A DNA stretch of 64,000 nt from Phycisphaerales bacterium (GCA_947459215.1 CANHCQ010000007.1:62001-126000); one strand, 5' to 3'; positions 32,139 through 40,895 are shown, counted from the first letter of the stretch. Notes: generated from the sequence alone by a model not told the origin. Made by a program: numbers and translations.

Positions 32139-33314
32139 ATGCACGACCCCCGCGTCCTCAAACTCGCCGACGTCCTCGTCAACTACTCCACCCGCGTCAA
32201 GAAGGGCGACCTCGTCGCCATCCGCGGCGACTACAACGCCTGGCCCGCCATCGAGGCCACCTACGCCGCCGTGCTCAAGGCCGGCGGCAACCCCTTCTTC
32301 GTCATCCAGTCCGAACGTTTTGCCGAGCTGCTCCTCGCCCACGGTAGCGATGAGCAGATCGCGTTCCTCAACCCGCTCGACCTCGAACGCATCGGCCGCA
32401 TCGACGTGCAGATTGCTTTCTGGTCGGAGAACAACACCAAGAGCCTGTCTCGCTTCCCTAGCGAGAAAGTCGCCAAGCAGCAGAGCGCCCGACGCCCGTT
32501 CATGAAGGTCTTCATGGAACGAGCCGCGAAGAAGGAACTGCGCTGGACCGGCACACAGTTCCCGACCAACGCCAGCGCCCAGGACGCCGAGATGAGCCTC
32601 GAGCAGTACGCCGACTTCGTCTACCGCGCCGGTCTGCTCCACCTGCCCGACCCGGCCGCGGCGTGGAAGAAGATCAGCGAGAAACAAGAGCGAGTCCGCG
32701 CGTTTCTGCAGGGCAAGAAGCAGGTCCACTTCCACGTCCCGCCGCACGACGGCCACGACGGCACCGATCTCCGCGTTGACGTTTCCAAAGCAACCTGGAT
32801 CAACTGCGACGGCCACGAGAACTTCCCCGACGGCGAGGTCTTCGCCGGGCCGCAGGGCGTTGACGGACACGTGAACTACACCTTCCCCGCCGTATATCAG
32901 GGCAAGGAAGTCGAAGGCGTGCGGCTGGTCTTCAGGGGCGGCCGCGTCGTCGATGCCTCCGCGAAGAAGAACGAGGACTTCTTGATCAAGATGCTCGACC
33001 AGGACGCGGGCGCTCGCGTCATGGGTGAGATCGCCATCGGCACCAATTACTCGATCAACGAGTTCAGCCGCAACACCCTGTTCGACGAGAAGATCGGCGG
33101 CACCTTCCACGCCGCGGTCGGCGCCGGCTACCCCGAGAGCGGCAGCACGAACGAAAGCGGCCTGCACTGGGACATGGTCTGTGATCTCCGCGGTAGTGCA
33201 GGTGGTGGTGGGGGAGCCGGCAAGTCCCGCCCCGGCGGCACCATCGCAGCCGACGGCGAAGTCTTCCACAAGGACGGCAAGTTCCTCCACGCCGGATGGC
33301 CGGGGAATGAGTAG
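32139..33314 (+). CDS. M29 aminopeptidase (AmpS/aminopeptidase T family)
   Basis: A 391-residue metallo-aminopeptidase acting on free N termini of peptides. Metal-ligand regions of the M29 family are visible: ENFPDGEVF with the acidic ligand near residue 230, GEIAIGTNYSIN, the histidine in NTLFDEKIGGTFHAAVG, and LHWDMVCDL. An extra glycine-rich loop (GSAGGGGGAGKSRPGG) lies just after the last ligand. No signal peptide, so cytosolic. TATCCT lies 6 nt before ATG 32139. The 140-bp gap downstream holds a G-rich stretch with GAGGACTTAGGACTGAGG. Confidence 0.9.
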   Translation: MHDPRVLKLADVLVNYSTRVKKGDLVAIRGDYNAWPAIEATYAAVLKAGGNPFFVIQSERFAELLLAHGSDEQIAFLNPLDLERIGRIDVQIAFWSENNTKSLSRFPSEKVAKQQSARRPFMKVFMERAAKKELRWTGTQFPTNASAQDAEMSLEQYADFVYRAGLLHLPDPAAAWKKISEKQERVRAFLQGKKQVHFHVPPHDGHDGTDLRVDVSKATWINCDGHENFPDGEVFAGPQGVDGHVNYTFPAVYQGKEVEGVRLVFRGGRVVDASAKKNEDFLIKMLDQDAGARVMGEIAIGTNYSINEFSRNTLFDEKIGGTFHAAVGAGYPESGSTNESGLHWDMVCDLRGSAGGGGGAGKSRPGGTIAADGEVFHKDGKFLHAGWPGNE

Positions 33315-33453
33315 GAAGGGGTGGGGTCGGAGGGGTGAGGACTTAGGACTGAGGGCAGAGGAGTTCGGACGGCGCGCGGTCGGCGCCTGGGTCAGCGAGC
33401 CGGGGCGTGCTCGCCCCGGTACAGTCCACGCTCAAACCAAGAAGGGTCCTCGC

Positions 33454-33711
33454 TCACGCCCCGTCTTCGCTCGGGTGCTCCGAACCGTCGCCCGCGTCTG
33501 ATTTCTCCGAAGCCCGCGTGGTCTCCTGCACCCGCGATTCCAGCCGCGTGAGCTTCACCAAGAGCGTGTCGAACCGCTGCGACAGGTCTTCGAGGGCCGC
33601 GAGCATGGCTTCCTGGTCGTGCTGGGCGTAAAGCTGTGCCTCTTCCAGCTTTTGAAGGCGGGTTTCGACCGATTCGGGTTGCTCGGGTTGCTCGCGATTT
33701 GGGGGCACCAT
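33454..33711 (-). CDS. slyX: SlyX-like coiled-coil protein
   Basis: An 85-residue protein whose core ETRLQKLEEAQLYAQHDQ and following heptads (to about residue 60) match the SlyX pattern of a short coiled coil, with an acidic C-terminal tail (DAGDGSEHPSEDG). The function of SlyX is unknown. ATG 33711 is the start. It is divergent from the barrel protein with 79 bp between, which must hold both promoters. Confidence 0.75.
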   Translation of the reverse strand: MVPPNREQPEQPESVETRLQKLEEAQLYAQHDQEAMLAALEDLSQRFDTLLVKLTRLESRVQETTRASEKSDAGDGSEHPSEDGA

Positions 33712-33790
33712 GGATTGTTGCCGCCCTGTCGCGTCCCCATGCGTGCGACTTCGACGCGCACCGTTGCCCGAGATCGGCTACATTCCCACC

Positions 33791-34438
33791 ATGGAACGGA
33801 TTCCTAGCTGCGTTGCTGTTGCTCTTTCCGCCCTCGCGTTCGCCGCCCCGGCTCTCGCCGAAGCTACCGCGCTGGATGCCTCGCCCGCGTCGTTCTCGAT
33901 GACCGGTGCCGCCTCTCGGCTCGCTGCGGAGGAATCCAAGCCGGCGGTCAAGGCTTTCGGCGCTCCCGGCTGGCAGGCCATCACGGTCGGCGCTGGCGTT
34001 GCCTTCGGCCGCACCGACAGTCAGTCCGCCACCGACATCAACGGCTCGGTTGCCTGGAACTACTTCCTCGTTCAGGACTTTGAGTTCTCCCTCGAGGGCG
34101 CCGGCTGGTACTTCAACCAGCCCGGCGAAGATCAGGGTGGCGGCAGCGCGTCGCTCGCCTTCCGCTGGCATTTCGTCAACAAGAAGTCTTGGTCGATCTT
34201 CGCCGAGGTCGGTATCGGCGTGCTCGGCGCCGGCGGCGATGTCCCCACCGGCGGCACCGAGTTCAACGTTCTTCCCCGTGCCGGCGTTGGTTTCACCTAT
34301 CAGCTCACCGACAGCGGCATTCGTCTTCAGGGCGGCGTTCGCTGGCACCATATCTCCAACGCCCGCATCAACGGCGATTCCAACAACCCCTCACGCGACG
34401 GCGTGATGATCTTCACCGGCATCATGTTCCCGTTCTGA
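33791..34438 (+). CDS. PagL-like outer-membrane beta-barrel protein (acyloxyacyl hydrolase family)
   Basis: A 215-residue exported protein. A signal peptide (about 1-23, ending APALAEA) is followed by alternating hydrophobic strands with many Tyr, Phe and Trp, ending MIFTGIMFPF, as in outer-membrane barrels. The C-terminal third has RWHHISNARI, the His-x-Ser-Asn motif of lipid A 3-O-deacylase PagL, with an acidic residue (Asp instead of the usual Glu) downstream. It might therefore deacylate lipid A or a related glycolipid, if the organism has one. TACATT is 6 nt before ATG 33791, with no ribosome-binding site. Confidence 0.75.
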   Translation: MERIPSCVAVALSALAFAAPALAEATALDASPASFSMTGAASRLAAEESKPAVKAFGAPGWQAITVGAGVAFGRTDSQSATDINGSVAWNYFLVQDFEFSLEGAGWYFNQPGEDQGGGSASLAFRWHFVNKKSWSIFAEVGIGVLGAGGDVPTGGTEFNVLPRAGVGFTYQLTDSGIRLQGGVRWHHISNARINGDSNNPSRDGVMIFTGIMFPF

Positions 34439-34475
34439 ACGCCTCGTTGCGTGCGAAGTCGCACCGACGACAGAA

Positions 34476-35450
34476 TCAACCTGCTTTGCGGAGCGGTGCC
34501 GGCTCGGTGCTCGCGGCGGCCTTGCCCGCCGACAGGTCGTTCATCACCACCCGGTTTCGACCTGATTTCTTCGCTGAGTAGACGCACTGGTCTGCTGCTT
34601 CGACCCATGCCGGCGCGGTCAGGCCTGCGCCGATGCTCGAGCCCGCGACGCCCATCGAGACGGTGACTTTCCGCTCCGGATGCCGCGGCCAAACCAGGGC
34701 TTCGATCGTCGTGCGGATGCGATCGCAGAGCGCCTGCGCGTCGGCCGGGGGCGTTGCGGGCATGATCAGGACGAACTCCTCGCCGCCGTATCGGCATGCG
34801 ATGTCCGTTTGGCGAATGCTGCGCTGCAGCGTCCGCCCGATGCCCTGCAGCACGGCGTCGCCTGCGGGATGGCCGAAGGTGTCGTTGATCGACTTGAAGT
34901 GATCGGCGTCGATGAACGCGATCGAGAGCGGTCCGGGGTGGCGCTGCACGCGGGCGACTTCATCCTGCACCCGCTGATCGAAATAGGCCCGGTTCCACAG
35001 ACCCGTCAGGCCGTCGATCTGAGCCCGCTGCGAGAGCATCTGCAACAGCGCGTTCATGCGGAGCGCAGCCCGGATTCGGACCCGCAGCTCGGTCAGCTCG
35101 AACGGCTTGGTGACGAAATCGTGGGCACCCAGGTCGAATGCCGCGACTTTGTCCTGCGGGTTTGACATCGCGGACAGGATCACGACCGGGATGTGGTGCG
35201 TCGCGCTGTCTTCCTTGAGCGTGCGCAGGAACTCGAACCCGTCAATGCCTGGCATGTCGAGGTCCAGCAAAATGAGCGAGGGACGCTGCTTCGCGACCTC
35301 GTCGAGTCCGGCCCTGCCCGATTCGGCCGAGACGATCTCAATCTCTTCTTGCTTGAGCCGGGCTCGCAGCAGACGGTGGACGTCGGGCGAATCGTCGACG
35401 ATCAGCACGCGGCTTCGCGTTCCGGCGGGATTGTCAGCGCTGCTCGTCAT
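34476..35450 (-). CDS. Receiver-GGDEF diguanylate cyclase (PleD-like)
   Basis: A 324-residue response regulator making cyclic di-GMP from two GTP. The receiver (about residues 10-130) has VDDS, the phospho-Asp in LLDLDMPG, and TKPF. The GGDEF domain (about 145-305) carries DGLTGLWNRAYFD, DADHFKSINDTFGH and the active loop RYGGEEF. RQTD lies five residues before GGEEF, so the inhibitory I-site is intact. ATG 35450 is the likely start; a GTG at 35546 would add 32 residues. It is 121 bp downstream of an Hpt-domain gene on the same strand, so phosphorelay input is plausible. Confidence 0.93.
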   Translation of the reverse strand: MTSSADNPAGTRSRVLIVDDSPDVHRLLRARLKQEEIEIVSAESGRAGLDEVAKQRPSLILLDLDMPGIDGFEFLRTLKEDSATHHIPVVILSAMSNPQDKVAAFDLGAHDFVTKPFELTELRVRIRAALRMNALLQMLSQRAQIDGLTGLWNRAYFDQRVQDEVARVQRHPGPLSIAFIDADHFKSINDTFGHPAGDAVLQGIGRTLQRSIRQTDIACRYGGEEFVLIMPATPPADAQALCDRIRTTIEALVWPRHPERKVTVSMGVAGSSIGAGLTAPAWVEAADQCVYSAKKSGRNRVVMNDLSAGKAAASTEPAPLRKAG

Positions 35451-35571
35451 CCGAGGTTCCGCATCGGCGTGACTACTCAAAGACCCAAGGGAAGGCCTCG
35501 CGACCTTCACCACGTCACCCAGTATGTCGTCAGATATGCCGAGCACCCTGAGCAGGATTGCGCTGGAATCG

Positions 35572-35901
35572 TCACGATGCCGTGGCGCGTCGGCACAGAT
35601 CGACTAGCTCGTCCACCTGCGAGCGCAGGTTCTGCAGCTGGGCGGGATCAACGTCGGACTTCAGCAGCGTCTCGACCTTGGCCGCGCTCTCGCTGATCGG
35701 TGAGAACCCATAACCCCCGGCGGCACCCTTCATCTGGTGGGCCAGCCTGCGCAGGTCTGAATACGACGACGCTGCGAGCAGCGACTCGAGAGAGTCGGCG
35801 CGGCTGGGCAGTTCCTGAACGAACTCCTGAACGAGCTCGATCATGTCAGGATCGGTCGCAAACTCGCTTCGCAACGGCGGTTGTGGTGCTGGCTGAGACA
35901 T
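35572..35901 (-). CDS. Hpt-domain histidine phosphotransfer protein
   Basis: A 109-residue protein that is little more than one Hpt four-helix bundle. The phosphorylatable histidine is in LRRLAHQMKGAAGGYGF near residue 55, with helices predicted on either side and a Pro-rich N terminus. Hpt proteins shuttle phosphate between receivers in phosphorelays. GGGAGG lies 5-6 nt before ATG 35901, a good site. The downstream gene is a receiver-GGDEF cyclase, an obvious candidate partner. Confidence 0.88.
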   Translation of the reverse strand: MSQPAPQPPLRSEFATDPDMIELVQEFVQELPSRADSLESLLAASSYSDLRRLAHQMKGAAGGYGFSPISESAAKVETLLKSDVDPAQLQNLRSQVDELVDLCRRATAS

Positions 35902-36016
35902 CAGGGCCTCCCGCGGTAACCATCGGGCAGACCATCGATTGCCTCCATGATCGTGACCCAATTCCGGGACATTCTCAGACGCAATTTGCTGCGAGCCCGT
36001 CTCAGTTCGCCCATTT

Positions 36017-38470
36017 TCACTGCCGCCGACCCGCGGTCTCGTCTTCCTGCCAGTTCTTCAGGTATTCGTTCGTAAGGTCTTCAAGGTCCTTGGAGTTCAC
36101 CACGCCGTCGCGGTTGACGTCGATCGGAGCCTGATTCTGCCTGTAGATGTCGTTGACGTCGAAGCCGCCGCTGCGAGTCACGTCGAGATCCATCCCGATG
36201 TCCACCGTCAGGAGCGTGTGCAGGATCAGTTGATCTGAGTAGTCCACGATGCCGTCGCCGTTGAGGTCGTAGAGGTGCAGCACGCCGGTCAGGACTTGGC
36301 GAGCGTTGATGCACTGGAGGAGCGCGTCGAGGCTGCGCTGGTCCACCACGCCGTCCTCCCCGAAGCGGAACTTCGAGAACTCGGCCTTGAACGCCGCCCA
36401 GTCGCTCTCGTTGATCACGTTATCGGCGTTGTAGTCCAGCCGCCGGTTGGCGTTGCCGACGGCAAGCTGCGAGCCGCTATAGATCGAGCGGAAGTACTGC
36501 CAATCGACGGCGTCGATCCAGCCGTCCTCATTGAAGTCGCCGCGCTGCTGCGTGGCCGCATTGAGGATCCAGTTGCGGATGTCGGCACGCATGGCCGAGT
36601 TGTTGTTGAGGGTTGGGGCGTCGAACCAGCACCAGTCCTCGATGCCCCGAAGCCGCGACGTGTTGAGCTGATCGAGAATCGGCGGCCGGGTCTGGTTGGT
36701 CAGGTTCGCCAGTCCGGCGACGATCCGCTTGCCCGGGAGTGCGGTCTGAGCGCGCCCCAGGTCCGTGTCGATCGCGCTCGTGCTTGTGAAATACGACATG
36801 ACGAAGTACAACTCCGCGGCATTGGTCGTACCCCACGAAGGCAGATCGATCATTTTGCTGGTGTGCGTCGCGCCGTTCCAATCCGCGAACGCCACCGCGC
36901 TGAAGATCGGCCGGGTGCTCACCGCGTCCACCGCCCCGCGGATCTGAACCAGCGCCTGCGTCACGTTGTTTCGGTTCCAGCTCAGCCACTGCGTGTCGTA
37001 CGTCGAACCGCTGGTGTTCGAGGTCGTCCGTGGGTCGCGCCCGAACTGCTGCTGGAACGCACCGATCGCCCACAAGTCGTACGACCACGGGGCCCAGCCG
37101 TTAGTCGCCAGCGGAAAGAAGTGGTAATCGGCCTGGATGCCGAAGAGTCCCTTGTAGTTGGTTGTCAGCCGGGTGAAATAGTCGTTCAGCGCCGTGCGCA
37201 CCCCGGGGTTGCCGAGGTTCACGAACCGCTGGTTGGCAAGATCGCCCGTGATCGTGACGGTCGGGTCGCGGTTGTCCACGACGAAGCCGGGGTTCGCGGC
37301 GAGGAACGCCGAAGGATTGGTGCCGAAGTCCAGATACCCCGTTTCGCACCACGCGTGGATGCGAATGCCGTAGCGTGCTGCCAGCGTGATCGCGCTCTGC
37401 AGGTAGTCCGTCGTGAATCGGGCCGGGAAATCCGGATCGTTGTTTCTGCCCGTGTCCTTGCCCCAGTAGAGCGTCTCAAGGAACACGTCGGTGATGCCGG
37501 CCTGCGCCAACGACGAGATCGTGGTCAGGAACCCGTCTGTCGAAGGCGTCGAGGTTGAAGTGTTTCCGCCCGGCGGCCGCAGCCATGCCCCGCGGATCGG
37601 TCGCGTCGTGCGGTAGACTGCGTTCGCCGGAAGCAGCACCACGCCGAGATGGTTCGCGACAGCACGGAACGAACCGCCGCTGGGCGAGTTCTGCACCACG
37701 GTGCCGTTGTCGAGCGTCGCCGAAAAGCTGGTGCTGCCGCCGCCGTCGAGATTGATCGCTCGCCACGCGCCGATCGAGATCATGTACGAGCCGAGTTCCG
37801 ACAGGTTGATGCCCGACGACGTCCCGCCGACATCGAATGTCACCATGTAGAGCGTTGTGCCCGCCTGGTTGATGCCCACCGCCGTGCGCGCGGTGCGTGT
37901 CGTCGGCTGCACCCGCGCCGTCCCGCCGGTGTTCACGCCGTCGATGACGAGCATAGTGCCCGGGTCGGTGTCCGTGTTGCTTGGCCCGACGCCCGCGACG
38001 GCATCGAAGATGCTTGGGTCCGCCGCGGTGATGTAATCAATCTTCGCAAGCTTGTTGCGATCGAACGTGATCGCCGGATCGGGGAACGAGCCGAACTGCC
38101 GCACCGGCGAGATCACGTTGCCGTTGATCGCCGAGAGCCCGATGATGTCGCCGACGGTCGCCGAGACCGTGCCATAGAAGTTTGCGTTGATCGCGACGCG
38201 GGCGCCGGTGTTGGTGCGGAACGTCGGCGCAGTCATCAGCAGCGAGTCGCCCCCGGTCGCCGTCAGCGACGGCGGCGTGGTCACGATTCGCACCCGCGGG
38301 CTGGTGAGATCGACCACCGCCTGCCAGCCCCGAGCCGTGGAACCGCCGCCCAGGTTGCGGCTGATCTGCGTGATCGTCAGCTGCGCCGACGCTGCGGACG
38401 CGAGCGTGCCCGCCGCCGCGACCAAAGCCACAGATCTCCACGAGCTACTGCGTTGGAACGAACACGCCAT
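36017..38470 (-). CDS. Large secreted protein: phosphodiester glycosidase plus GHL10-like domain plus dockerin-like repeats
   Basis: An 817-residue exported protein. After a signal peptide (to about residue 29) comes a phosphodiester-glycosidase (NAGPA-like) domain, about 40-280, with VAINANFYG, ARTAVGI and INLDGGGSTS, the family hallmarks. A second domain, about 290-640, starts IRGAWLRPPGG and has FLETLYWGKD and IRIHAWCETG, matching glycosyl-hydrolase-like family 10 (GHL10). The last 170 residues contain four calcium-type repeats such as DFNEDGWIDAVDW, DLNGDGIVDYSD and DVNRDGVVNSKD. It probably attacks an exported glycan. GGAGA lies 8 nt before ATG 38470. Confidence 0.85.
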   Translation of the reverse strand: MACSFQRSSSWRSVALVAAAGTLASAASAQLTITQISRNLGGGSTARGWQAVVDLTSPRVRIVTTPPSLTATGGDSLLMTAPTFRTNTGARVAINANFYGTVSATVGDIIGLSAINGNVISPVRQFGSFPDPAITFDRNKLAKIDYITAADPSIFDAVAGVGPSNTDTDPGTMLVIDGVNTGGTARVQPTTRTARTAVGINQAGTTLYMVTFDVGGTSSGINLSELGSYMISIGAWRAINLDGGGSTSFSATLDNGTVVQNSPSGGSFRAVANHLGVVLLPANAVYRTTRPIRGAWLRPPGGNTSTSTPSTDGFLTTISSLAQAGITDVFLETLYWGKDTGRNNDPDFPARFTTDYLQSAITLAARYGIRIHAWCETGYLDFGTNPSAFLAANPGFVVDNRDPTVTITGDLANQRFVNLGNPGVRTALNDYFTRLTTNYKGLFGIQADYHFFPLATNGWAPWSYDLWAIGAFQQQFGRDPRTTSNTSGSTYDTQWLSWNRNNVTQALVQIRGAVDAVSTRPIFSAVAFADWNGATHTSKMIDLPSWGTTNAAELYFVMSYFTSTSAIDTDLGRAQTALPGKRIVAGLANLTNQTRPPILDQLNTSRLRGIEDWCWFDAPTLNNNSAMRADIRNWILNAATQQRGDFNEDGWIDAVDWQYFRSIYSGSQLAVGNANRRLDYNADNVINESDWAAFKAEFSKFRFGEDGVVDQRSLDALLQCINARQVLTGVLHLYDLNGDGIVDYSDQLILHTLLTVDIGMDLDVTRSGGFDVNDIYRQNQAPIDVNRDGVVNSKDLEDLTNEYLKNWQEDETAGRRQ

Positions 38471-38604
38471 GAGTCTTGTCTCCGTGCTTTTACCGATATG
38501 TGTTTGTATCGGAAGCTCGCCGACGGAGCAAGGAGAAACCTAGGACATTCGCAGCCATTCCGCCGCGATTCCGTCGATTTACCCTGATGAAGCATGTCCG
38601 TGAA

Positions 38605-40323
38605 CTAATCGGGCAGCAGAGATATTCCAGTCATCTCTGTCGGCTTTGGCAGCCCCATGATCGCCAGCGCCGTCGGCATGATGTCCGCCAGCCGCCCGCG
38701 TTTGGCCCGCACCTCGGGCTTGAACCAGCCCGACGCGTCCTGGTCGCCGCGGAGCTTCTTGCCCTTGAACCGATCGCCTACCACGATCAGCGGCACGTCG
38801 TATGTCGTGTGGGCCGTGTGCGGCGCGTTGGTCGCCGGATCGAACATCTGCTCGCTGTTGCCGTGGTCGGCGGTGACGATCAGCGACCCGCCCTTGGCCA
38901 GCGTCGCATCGACGAGCGTGCCCACGCATGCGTCCACCGTTTCGCACGCCTTGATCGCTGCGGGCAGGCTGCCGGTGTGCCCAACCATGTCGGCGTTGGC
39001 GAAGTTGATGACGATGAGTTCGTCGCAGTCGGGCGCGGCGATCCGCCGCAGCACCGCGTCGCGGATCTCCTCCGCCGACATCTCGGGCTTCATGTCATAC
39101 GTCTTCACCTTCGGGCTCGGCGGGTTCTCCCGCGTCTCGCCCGGGAAGGGCTCCTCGCGGTAGTCGTTGAAGAAGAACGTGACGTGCGGGTACTTCTCGG
39201 TCTCCGCGCAGCGGAACTGGTGCAGGGTGCCTTCGTTCAGTAGGACCGGCCTCTGGCCGGTCTGCTTCTGCTTGCTGATCCACTCCCCCGCGATGTTCAC
39301 CATCCGCGGCGGTTTGGGGAACGCCACCGCCGACACGAACGGCGTCAACGCCTCCCAGTAATCCGTCATCGTCACATAGAACAGGTCGAGCTTGCGGCCA
39401 CGGTCGAACCCGTTCTTGCCTGAGTCCGGCGAGGGCTTCACCTTCGCCCACTTGTCGTCGGGGAAGACGAACGCGGCCGAGATCTCGCGGGGACGATCGC
39501 CGCGGTAGTTGAAGAAGATCACGCTGTCGCCGTCCTTGATGCGCGACGCCGCGATCTGCTCCGCGGTTCCGATGGCGGTGGGGGTGACGAACTCGTCGCC
39601 CTTCAAGGTCTCGCCCGAGGGGTTGTCGTAGTAGTGCTGAATCGCCGCGGCCGCCGACGCAGCAGTGGGGACGGGGCCTTCCAGGCCCCGTCCAGTCAGG
39701 CAATCAAACGCGATCTGCACGCGCTCCCATCGGTGGTCGCGATCCATCGCGTAATAGCGACCCATCACGCTTGCGACGCGCCCGACGCCGAGCTGCTTGC
39801 ACTTGTCTTCCACCGCCTTGGTGAACCCAAGCCCTGTGTACGGCCCGGTGTCGCGCCCGTCGGTGAACATGTGCAGGAAGACCCGCGAGCCGTCGAAGCC
39901 CAGCGTCTTGGTGGCCGCGAGAATCGCGTAGAGATGCTCGAGCAGCCCGTGCACGCCCGCGTCGGAGTTGATACCGAGCAGGTGCAGGTTGCTGTTCTTC
40001 TGCTTCGCGTGCGCCACCGCCGCCGCGATCGCCTTGTTGGTGTGCAGGCCGGTCTCGCAGGCCTTGGTCATCACCAGCGATTCCTGCGGCACCACCCGCC
40101 CGGCACCGATGTTCTGGTGCCCGACCTCGCTGTTGCCCATCGTGCCGTCCGGCAGACCGACGTCCTCGCCGCTGGTCTTGATGAGCGTCCAGGGATAGTC
40201 GTGCATCAGCCGATCGGCGACGGGCGTCTTGGCGAGCTTGACGGCGTTGAAGGAATCGTGCGACGGGTTGGGGTTCATGCCCCAGCCGTCGCGGATGATG
40301 AGAACGAGAGGAAAGCTGCTCAT
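38605..40323 (-). CDS. gpmI: 2,3-bisphosphoglycerate-independent phosphoglycerate mutase, with in-frame inserts
   Basis: A 572-residue manganese enzyme interconverting 3- and 2-phosphoglycerate in glycolysis. The nucleophile serine is in MGNSEVGHQNIGAGR, and the metal sites are in RDGWG, GINSDAGVHG, HMFTDGRDT and VTADHGNSEQM. It is about 60 residues longer than typical. Two of the extra segments coincide with palindromic DNA: LTGRGLEGPVPTAAS (near residue 215, DNA 39670-39692) and KQTGQRPVLLNEGT (near 360, DNA 39238-39262), each falling between conserved blocks, so activity may be kept. TATCCT lies 6 nt before ATG 40323. A peroxiredoxin gene with its own terminator lies just upstream. Confidence 0.93.
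   Translation of the reverse strand: MSSFPLVLIIRDGWGMNPNPSHDSFNAVKLAKTPVADRLMHDYPWTLIKTSGEDVGLPDGTMGNSEVGHQNIGAGRVVPQESLVMTKACETGLHTNKAIAAAVAHAKQKNSNLHLLGINSDAGVHGLLEHLYAILAATKTLGFDGSRVFLHMFTDGRDTGPYTGLGFTKAVEDKCKQLGVGRVASVMGRYYAMDRDHRWERVQIAFDCLTGRGLEGPVPTAASAAAAIQHYYDNPSGETLKGDEFVTPTAIGTAEQIAASRIKDGDSVIFFNYRGDRPREISAAFVFPDDKWAKVKPSPDSGKNGFDRGRKLDLFYVTMTDYWEALTPFVSAVAFPKPPRMVNIAGEWISKQKQTGQRPVLLNEGTLHQFRCAETEKYPHVTFFFNDYREEPFPGETRENPPSPKVKTYDMKPEMSAEEIRDAVLRRIAAPDCDELIVINFANADMVGHTGSLPAAIKACETVDACVGTLVDATLAKGGSLIVTADHGNSEQMFDPATNAPHTAHTTYDVPLIVVGDRFKGKKLRGDQDASGWFKPEVRAKRGRLADIMPTALAIMGLPKPTEMTGISLLPD
39238..39262 (-). repeat. REP-like palindrome inside gpmI
   Basis: CAGTAGGACCGGCCTCTGGC followed by CGGTC on the plus strand; one base different from the reverse form of the intergenic copies at 6035 and 10611. 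It is read in frame within gpmI. Confidence 0.8.
39670..39692. repeat. GGCCTGGAAGGCC-family palindrome inside gpmI
   Basis: GACGGGGCC and GGCCCCGTC form a perfect 9-bp stem with a TTCCA loop (TGGAA on the other strand). The inner stem and loop match 10646-10666. It is translated in frame as part of gpmI. Confidence 0.65.
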
Positions 40324-40346
40324 ACCCGCAGGATACGCGGGGACAA

Positions 40347-40379
40347 ATGCAAAACCGCGGGGCTCAAGGCCCCGCGGTT
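40347..40379 (-). terminator. Terminator of the peroxiredoxin gene
   Basis: An 11-bp stem AACCGCGGGGC/GCCCCGCGGTT closes a short loop and on the minus strand runs into TTTTGCATTTG. It lies 28 bp after the peroxiredoxin stop and just before gpmI. Confidence 0.88.
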
Positions 40380-40406
40380 GACTGACTTCTGGTGGAGCTC
40401 AGGGTG

Positions 40407-40895
40407 TCACGCCCCCAGCGAAGCGAGCACTTCCTCAAAGTTCATCGCCTTTCCCGGCTCGCGGTTCTGGGCCCACTTGACCTTGGCAACGCCGTCGGCC
40501 GACTGGCCAAAGACGACCGTGCCGCGCTGCGAGACGTTCAGGTCCTTCCAGTACAGCCCGAACGCCTTGCACACCTCGCGGTGCATGTCCGCGAGCAGGG
40601 GCTGCTTGAGCCCGAGCTGCTTGGACCACTCGGCCTGCACCGCGAACGAGTCGCACGAGATACCGACGACCTGCGAGCCCTTGCTCGACCACTTGGCCAT
40701 CTCATCGCTCACGCACTTCATTTCCGTGCTGCAGACGCTGGTGAACGCCAGCGGGTAGAAGCACAGGACGACATCGCCCTTCTTGACCGCGTCGCTCAGC
40801 GTCCAGTCGTTGCGGTTCTGGTCCTTGAGGGTGAAGTTCGGGGCGGTCTCGCCGACGGCGAGGGGCTTTTCGCGGGGTGTCAGGGTCGTGGACAT
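40407..40895 (-). CDS. Peroxiredoxin of the AhpC/Bcp type
   Basis: A 162-residue thiol peroxidase reducing hydrogen peroxide and organic peroxides. The peroxidatic cysteine is in AFTSVCSTEM near residue 55, in the canonical P-x3-T-x2-C spacing (YPLAFTSVC). Other cysteines at CVSDEM, ISCDSF and EVCKAF could act as resolving residues. No signal peptide, so cytosolic. CCGGAG lies 5 nt before ATG 40895, which rules out the much longer frame running upstream. It is divergent from the YggS-family gene. Confidence 0.92.
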   Translation of the reverse strand: MSTTLTPREKPLAVGETAPNFTLKDQNRNDWTLSDAVKKGDVVLCFYPLAFTSVCSTEMKCVSDEMAKWSSKGSQVVGISCDSFAVQAEWSKQLGLKQPLLADMHREVCKAFGLYWKDLNVSQRGTVVFGQSADGVAKVKWAQNREPGKAMNFEEVLASLGA

